Positions 51,890 to 57,337 of a stretch of DNA of 57,337 nucleotides are shown piece by piece. The translations under genes were made by a program, and so were the position numbers. Within the stretch, counting starts at the first letter, position 1; each line of letters begins with the position of its first letter. Source of the DNA: Blastopirellula sp. (GTDB lineage Bacteria; Planctomycetota; Planctomycetia; Pirellulales; Pirellulaceae); NCBI GenBank assembly GCA_021298375.1, contig JAJTFE010000005.1, positions 1 through 57,337 of the forward strand, given 5' to 3'. The notes under the pieces are model-generated. The model was not told the DNA's origin. It made no database searches and worked only from the letters and a program-made list of their open reading frames with translations.

Positions 51890-54579
51890 TTACTGGCAAG
51901 CCTCGCAAGTGGGATCATCCAGACTGCAAGCCTTCACTTGCGAGGCCGGCAGATCCGATCCGCGATTGATCGTCACATCACCCGAGGCGCTGCGGTTTTT
52001 CATCCACCGCGGCTGTACCCCGAACTTGTTGATGTCAACCGTCGACTTTTCCACGTTGGTCGCGCCCAACGTGCGGAGATAATAAGTCGTCTTCAAACCG
52101 GCTTGCCAAGCCAACTGGTACATGTCGTCCAACCGCCGTCCACTGGGCTGAGCCAGGTAGAGGTTCAGCGATTGGCCCATGTCGATCCATTTCTGGCGAC
52201 GGCTGGCGCACTCGATCAGCCACTTTGGCTCGATCTCAAACGAGGTCGCATAGCGGTCTTTGATGTCCTGAGGCAATCCCGGAATCTCGCCGAGGACTCC
52301 GTCAAAGTACTTGATCGCTTCCAGCAGGTCTTTGCACCACAATCCCCGCTCTTTCAACTCAGTCACGAGGTTGATGTTCAACTGCACAAACTCTCCGGAA
52401 AGGTTGCTCTTGACGAAGAGGTGCTTGTACATCGGTTCGATCGATTGGGTCACACCGATGATGGTTGAAATCGTCGCGGTGGGAGCGATGGCCATCACGT
52501 TGCTGTTCCGCATTCCGTGCTGGCGCAGATGCTCCCGCACCGGGGTCCAGTCCATCGAAGCGGACGTATCCATGTCGACCGACATCCCGCGTTCCTGCTC
52601 CAGCAGGCGGACGGTATCGATCGGCAACAGACCGCGGTCCCACTTCGAGCCGCGGTAGCTGGAGTAGGTCCCGCGTTCCTTGGCCAGTTCACTGGAGGCC
52701 AGAATCGCAAAGTAGGAAATCGCTTCCATGCTGCGGTCGGCAAATTCCACCGCCGCCTTGCTTGCATAGCTGATCCCACAGGCTGCGAGAGCATCCTGGA
52801 AACCCATCAAACCGAGGCCAACCGGTCGATGACGGAGATTGGAGTTCCGCGCCTCGGCAGTCGGATAGAAATTGATGTCGATCACATTGTCGAGCATCCG
52901 GACAGCTGTCCGAACCGTTTCTTCCAGCTTCTTCAGATCGAGTTGCCCATCCTTGACATGGTTGAGCATGTTAATCGAGCCGAGGTTGCAGACCGCTGTC
53001 TCATCTGCCGAGGTATTCAAAAGAATCTCGGTGCAGAGATTGCTGCTGTGGACCACCCCGCAGTGATCCTGGGGCGAGCGAATGTTCGATGGATCCTTGA
53101 AGGTGATCCAGGGATGCCCTGTCTCGAACACTCGGGTAAGCATCTTTCGCCACAAGTCCCTTGCTTCCAGCGTCCGGGAGAGCTTGATCCGTCCCGCCGC
53201 GGCTTCGGCCTCATAGAACTTGTAACGCTGCTCAAAAGCCTTGCCGTAGAGATCGTGCAGGTCGGGAACTTCGTCGGGACTGAACAAGGTCCACGGCCCG
53301 CCCTCCACAACCCGCTTCATGAACAGGTCAGGAATCCAGTTCGCGGTGTGCATGTCGTGGGTCCGGCGACGGTCGTCGCCCGTGTTCTTCCGCAAGTCGA
53401 GAAACTCCTCGACGTCGAGGTGCCAGGACTCGAGATAAGAGCAAACCGCGCCCTTTCGCTTGCCGCCCTGATTGACCGCCACGGCCGTGTCACTGACGAC
53501 CTTGAGGAACGGAATCACGCCCTGACTTTGACCGTCAGCAGGTTGTAGAACTCGATTGCCCGCGAGGTCTTTTGCTCGCCCTCGTTCAGCGCCAAGCCCA
53601 TCGCGACCCGCATCCAGAAGTACTGGGGGGCTTCGAACCGGCGTCCGTCAATGTGCAGCAGGTAGCGGTCATAAATCGTCTGCAGGCCGAGGTACGGGAA
53701 CAACTCGTCCCGCTCAGGCACGATCGCGTCAGCCAACCGCTCCAAATCAAATTTCCGCAGTTCCGGGGCCAGCCGCTCGGCCGCGATCCCCTGCTCGATG
53801 TAGTTTCCAAACATGTCCCGATAACGCTCGGCAACATGATTTTCGTTGGCTGACTTGTCCAGCGATTCGCGGTAGATGATGTTCAGAATCAACCGGCTGG
53901 CGACGCGATCGTAAGAGGGGTCTTCTTCAATCTTGGCCCGAGCCGCAAGAACCATCGCCCGGCTGATTTCCTTGGTCGTGATTCCGTTGAAAAACTGCTT
54001 TTCAACCTCTTCAAACAGCAGCGGCGCCTCGGCCGCTACGCTCAACCCTTCACAGGCCGTGTCGACCTGCCGGCGAAGCCGATCAAAATCGAGCCCTTCC
54101 AGTCGTCCTTCAGCGGAGACCATGATCGCCGGGAACGGTTCGGCACTCTCCATCCGCTCTTCAGCCCGCAGCTGTCGAATCTTGGCGTGCTCGGCGCGGT
54201 ACAGAATATAACGGCGTGCGACCGAGAAAAACTCGTTCCGCATCAACTCGTTTTCGACCCAGTCCTGAACCTGTTCAACGCCCACCACACTTCCCTGACG
54301 GCCGGATTGATCGACCGAGGAAACAACCTCCTGCGTCATCATCTCGATTTTCTGCAGCAAGGCATCGTCCAGCAGGGAAATTTCAGCCAATCCGCGGTCG
54401 GCACAGAATGCCTTGGCCATTGCCCGTACGATCAAAGCCTGTTCAAACGGAACAACTCGGCCGTCCCGCTTTCGCACCACCAAATCGACGCCGACCAGCG
54501 AACCACCCGGAATTCCCGAGTTCCCGGCTACCTCGCAGTTGGCCCCGTCCTGAACCTTGCTGTCTCTCGTGTGATCCAT
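51890..54579 (-). CDS. nrdA: Ribonucleotide reductase alpha subunit, internally deleted in this sequence
   Basis: The large subunit of class I ribonucleotide reductase. An N-terminal ATP-cone ([16 protein letters not shown]) leads to EFYNLLT near 53530, where the frame ends at 53515. The C-terminal part resumes in another frame with [18 protein letters not shown] and runs to 51890. It keeps NLCTEI (radical Cys), [23 protein letters not shown] and the tail [11 protein letters not shown]. Compared with typical R1, about 70 residues between FYNLL and GQSQG are absent, including the first redox cysteine (SSC). So this is a frame-shifting deletion of roughly 210 bases, not a point error. Start is the ATG at 54579 with a GGGGTGG site. 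Confidence 0.9.
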
Positions 54580-55343
54580 TCGACATCCACCCCTATTTTT
54601 CAATTAATCGCAAAACCCGCGACCTCATCCCAAACAACCCGTTCAACCGTCGAACATCCAGCCAGAGAAAAATCGCCTCGCAACCGATCCCGCCGACTGG
54701 GACCTGACCAAAAACCGGGGCTCCCAAACTCGAGGGACACGCTGCTCCGTCGAGCCGGCTTCGTCACCCCAATCTCAAACTCGCCCCAAGCCTTTGATTC
54801 CGCTCTGAACTGGAGGCAACACCAAAACGGTCCCACCTGACCCTCGTCACAAGTCGCTCTTCAAAGAGGCCCTGTTCCCAGCGGAGTTGTGTTCAACCAA
54901 TGCTTTCTCGGCTACCGGGAAGACACCTTTGGTCCGACTTGAAAGATGACGACGACAGGGCCGCCCAAATGGCTCAAGCCTCCCTGCTCATCAACCTCCT
55001 CAAATCAACCTGCGTCTTCCAGAACGCCGTGCTCAGCTTTAAATTCCTGGCTCTCGCTTCCCTTGCTCCGGGTTTCGCGGCAAGTTGCCCGCGAACCCCT
55101 GCCTCTCGTTGCCGACTGGCAGACCCCTCATTCAGGTGCCCATTCGAGGCAACCTTGACGTCCAGCCAGCCCTCGGCCGCGGCCCCCGGCTTATTCCTCC
55201 AACCCGGCCCGGTCCGATCCATTTCGAGGCAGCTTAACGCCCTTCGAACCCACCACCAGAACGGCTCTTTCCGGGAGTCAAAACTGACGCCTCGAGGAAC
55301 GCCACCCGATGAAGGTCCCTTCACCCTGTCTGATGAGGTGGGA

Positions 55344-55390
55344 GCCCAATATATCGACGCCAAGTGCTTTGTCAACACAATATTTAGTGC
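55344..55390 (-). promoter_or_regulatory. nrdA promoter with two NrdR-like boxes
   Basis: On the minus strand TTGACA (55370-55375) and TATATT (55348-55353) are 16 bp apart. Box 1 (plus strand ACACAATATTTAGTGC, 55375-55390) touches the -35. Box 2 (GCCCAATATATCGACG, 55344-55359), a weaker match, covers the -10. Corresponding bases are exactly 31 bp apart, the usual spacing of NrdR box pairs, in which the repressor binds both boxes when dATP is high. Confidence 0.7.
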
Positions 55391-55680
55391 TTGCACTCTC
55401 ATCGACTTTTGCGGGAATTCCCTCCATTTTTTTCGAAAAATCGGTGAATTTTGCCCCACCCCAACTCCGCTTCCCCGGCTCCCAAAAATCGAGTTCTGCC
55501 TCCCTTTTCCGAGCCTTGAAAAGTTGTAAAAAAAACCGACTCAACCAGAAAAAATCCCCCCAAAAGAGCGGCTGCTTCCGATTCGTGCAGGAACGCTGGG
55601 AATCGCGGGATCCCAAGCGGCGCCCCCGCCTCAACCCGACCCGCCAGCCGCGTTCGGATCGGCCTCGCAGCGGGCAGCCT

Positions 55681-55706
55681 CGGTGCCGTGCCTCGGTGCC
55701 GTGCCT
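55681..55706. repeat. 13-bp tandem repeat, 2 copies plus a fragment
   Basis: CGGTGCCGTGCCT at 55681-55693 and 55694-55706, just before the chosen start of the next gene. Confidence 0.85.
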
Positions 55707-55708
55707 CA

Positions 55709-56635
55709 ATGCCATCTTCAATCCCCCACGGTTCACGCCTCGCTCCCGCTCCCTGGACCACAGCTGATCTCGCCAAACCGCCGCCGTATGAGCTAATCTG
55801 GGAAGCCGTGCTCGCCCAGCGTTGCCCAGGCCAAGCCAAGGGTTCCCCTAAACCGCATGATTTGACCACCGTGACCGCCAAACTCATCCAAGTCCTGACC
55901 AGTCGCCGCTTTTCGGAAGCGGACCGCCAAGGCCGCTTCCACCAGGTGCTCAGCGAACTGCAAGAAGCGACACCCAACCTGCGGGAGCCAAATTTCAAGC
56001 GGCTCGCCGAACCGGAACTCGAGTTTTTGTACCGCGCGATCGATCGACATTTCCTCGATTCGACCATCGCCAAAGCGATCGCCGCGGGACAGCATTCGCT
56101 CTCTTTTCGCATCTCTCGCCGGATGACCTCCACCGGTGGCTGTACCACGTCCCGCTTCCACCCCAAACACGGCCAGGGGACTTTTCAAATTGCGATCGCC
56201 GCTCAACTCCTCGCCCAGACCTGGGCCAACCGCGAGCAGGCAACCGTTTGCGGCGTCACCTGCCACGACATGCGCGAGGGACTTTGCCGCATCATGGAGC
56301 ACGAACTGCTGCACCTTTGCGAAATGCTCGTCTGGAAGGACTCCAGCTGCGCTCAAAGCCGTTTCAAAAGCATGGCCCAGCGACTCTTCGGCCACCGGGC
56401 CTCCAAGCACCATCTCCTGACCAATCGCGAAGCGGCCGCTTTGCAACACAACCTTCGCCCCGGCGATCGCGTCTGTTTCCCTTTCGAGGGACAACAACTT
56501 CTGGGAACGATCAATCGAATTCACAAACGAGCCACCGTGCTCGTACCCGATACTCGAGGGCAAGCCTATTCCGATGGCTCGCGGTACCTCAAGTACTATG
56601 TCCCGCTGCGGAACCTCGTCAAATGGCCCGGCTGA
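55709..56635 (+). CDS. SprT-like zinc metalloprotease domain protein with C-terminal SH3-like domain
   Basis: A 308-residue protein. The zinc-protease motif HELLH is in RIMEHELLHLCEML, and RRMTSTGGCTTSR upstream fits the SprT/Spartan family core. The family in eukaryotes cuts DNA-protein crosslinks; bacterial members are mostly uncharacterised. The C-terminal 55 residues (LRPGDRVCFPFEGQQLLGTI, KRATVLVPDTRGQAYSD) look like a small SH3/KOW-type beta domain, which could bind DNA or RNA. The start is uncertain: the ATG at 55709 sits at the end of a tandem repeat, and a GTG at 55808 is an alternative. No signal peptide or membrane helix. Confidence 0.75.
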   Translation: MPSSIPHGSRLAPAPWTTADLAKPPPYELIWEAVLAQRCPGQAKGSPKPHDLTTVTAKLIQVLTSRRFSEADRQGRFHQVLSELQEATPNLREPNFKRLAEPELEFLYRAIDRHFLDSTIAKAIAAGQHSLSFRISRRMTSTGGCTTSRFHPKHGQGTFQIAIAAQLLAQTWANREQATVCGVTCHDMREGLCRIMEHELLHLCEMLVWKDSSCAQSRFKSMAQRLFGHRASKHHLLTNREAAALQHNLRPGDRVCFPFEGQQLLGTINRIHKRATVLVPDTRGQAYSDGSRYLKYYVPLRNLVKWPG

Positions 56636-56912
56636 TCCGACACGCCAGTGCTTCCCCAATCCCACCCTTCAGTCGCAAACTCCGCTGGAACCATCCGCTG
56701 GTAACAGCCGCTTGACTGGCGTGCGAGAGCCAAGGGTGAAGTTGCCGGATCGGGAAAGGTCAAGTCCCTGCCTCGAGCGCCCTGTGCCTCGGGGGCAGCC
56801 GCGACGCTCCCAGTCCCCTGCCGCCTCGGTTCACCAGCAAACGACGTGCGCAGGCCTACAGCCGCAAACGCGTCGGCCGATCGACTCTGCGCTCTCCCGC
56901 TGTTTTTCCGCT

Positions 56913-56960
56913 CCCGGCGGCGCAAAACCCCGGCGGCGCAAAACCCCGGCGGCGCAAAAA
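56913..56960. repeat. 16-bp tandem repeat, 3 copies
   Basis: CCCGGCGGCGCAAAAC exact at 56913 and 56929, with a third copy at 56945 that runs into an A tract. Confidence 0.9.
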
Positions 56961-56993
56961 AAACACCGTGGAGCCTATGCAAGCTCCACGGTG
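56956..56993 (-). terminator. Rho-independent terminator of the right-edge gene
   Basis: On the minus strand CACCGTGGAGC pairs perfectly with GCTCCACGGTG over an 8-base loop, followed by eight T. The T tract is the A run that ends the 16-bp repeat. Confidence 0.9.
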
Positions 56994-57046
56994 CGTTTGA
57001 TCGCAATGCAGTTCAAGGAAGCTGGGAATTCAACCCAGCCAGCAGC

Positions 57047-57337
57047 CTAGCTCGCTGGCGAAACGGGTGGTGGCTCGTTGTTGTCAAAATCGATGTTGTC
57101 AAACAACGAGGTAAGAATCCAGCCCAACACGGCCAGCCGGCCAAGTCCAGCCAAACCGCCCGCGCCGCCGTAGCCGCCGCCGCCGCAACCACCACCGCCA
57201 CAGTAGCCGCCCCAATCTCCGGTCGCGCCACAGCAACCACCAGCGGCAGCACCACAGGCGATGTCGTTGCCAACCATCGGGCCCGCATAAGCATCGACCA
57301 CCGGGGCACCCGGAGTGCACGCATCACAGGCCGTGCT
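57047..57337 (-). CDS. Gly/Cys-rich protein, partial at the right edge
   Basis: The minus-strand frame is open to the window end, so only the C-terminal 96 residues are seen; an internal GTG at 57301 could also start it. The sequence is rich in Gly and Cys (ACGAAAGGCCGATGDW, GGYCGGGGCGGGGYGG), then has a hydrophobic stretch (LAGLGRLAVLGWILTSLF) and an acidic, Pro-rich tail. The first part resembles a flexible, possibly secreted or surface low-complexity segment, and the hydrophobic part could be one membrane helix. No family recognised. A strong terminator follows about 50 bp after the stop. Confidence 0.6.
   Translation of the reverse strand, partial: STACDACTPGAPVVDAYAGPMVGNDIACGAAAGGCCGATGDWGGYCGGGGCGGGGYGGAGGLAGLGRLAVLGWILTSLFDNIDFDNNEPPPVSPAS

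Larger units (their letters stand above)
54580..55708. other. Long nrdA upstream region with regulatory sites
   Basis: No gene that I can support. Contains the promoter with two NrdR-like boxes (55344-55390); the implied nrdA leader would be about 750 nt. A 13-bp repeat (55681-55706) lies at the right end. Confidence 0.6.
56636..57046. other. Intergenic region with 16-bp repeat and terminator
   Basis: No gene seen. Holds the 16-bp repeat (56913-56960) and the terminator of the gene that runs off the right edge. Confidence 0.6.

Noticed and set aside
54900-55529. 209-residue open frame upstream of nrdA
   Set aside because: Composition is Pro/Ser-rich and unlike a protein, and it crosses the nrdA promoter.

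Overview
The window looks like a chromosomal piece from a planctomycete, probably Pirellulales-like. The evidence is gene content read from the proteins themselves: a sigma-70 factor carrying three N-terminal helix-turn-helix domains, a SecE with extra membrane segments, an EF-G of the spd/mitochondrial EF-G2 type, a fused GAF-HlyD adaptor, a hotdog-ACP-hotdog-ketosynthase lipid cluster, a class Ic-like ribonucleotide reductase and several secreted proteins of planctomycete style. Lineage is inferred from these traits, not from a database search.

Layout. 33-278 (+): small membrane protein. 595-3829 (-): lipid cluster (fabZ, acpP, a dehydratase-like protein with a changed catalytic His, ketosynthase), divergent from ptsI at 4085 (+). 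6114-10439 (+): membrane-anchored trypsin-like protease, secreted protein, rhomboid protease. 10658-33033 (-): a 22-kb information-processing block which, read in the direction of transcription, is tRNA-Thr(TGT), tRNA-Tyr, tRNA-Gly, tRNA-Thr(GGT), tuf, tRNA-Trp, secE, nusG, rplK, rplA, rplJ, rplL, a 1.9-kb spacer, rpoB, rpoC, rpsL, rpsG, a terminator, an EF-G gene and trxA. 33226-34560 (+): GH15/phosphorylase-kinase-like protein. 34716-36395 (-): the HTH-sigma factor. 37052-41750 (+): secreted protein, two tandem purine nucleoside phosphorylases, secreted LolA-like protein. 41907-43872 (-): GlpG-type rhomboid and nagB. 44230-47497 (+): GAF-HlyD fusion and a second adaptor. 47717-54579 (-): secreted STN-like protein, glycosyltransferase, nrdB, nrdA. 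55709-56635 (+): SprT-like metalloprotease. From 57047 to the right edge (-): a Gly/Cys-rich protein cut by the window.

Three strongly conserved genes do not read through. rpoB has a frame change, apparently with a few tens of bases lost; tuf has a 4-base tandem duplication; nrdA lacks about 70 codons including the first redox cysteine. These are either assembly faults or something biologically unusual, and raw reads would settle it.

Intergenic DNA is unusually long for translation operons and carries at least seventeen different short tandem repeats (units 7-26 bp, 2-6 copies), nearly all outside genes. The best regulatory find is a consensus-like promoter flanked and overlapped by two NrdR-like boxes exactly 31 bp apart, about 765 bp upstream of nrdA. 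Intrinsic terminators are visible after trxA, rpsG, tuf, the sigma gene, the second rhomboid gene, nrdB and the right-edge gene.
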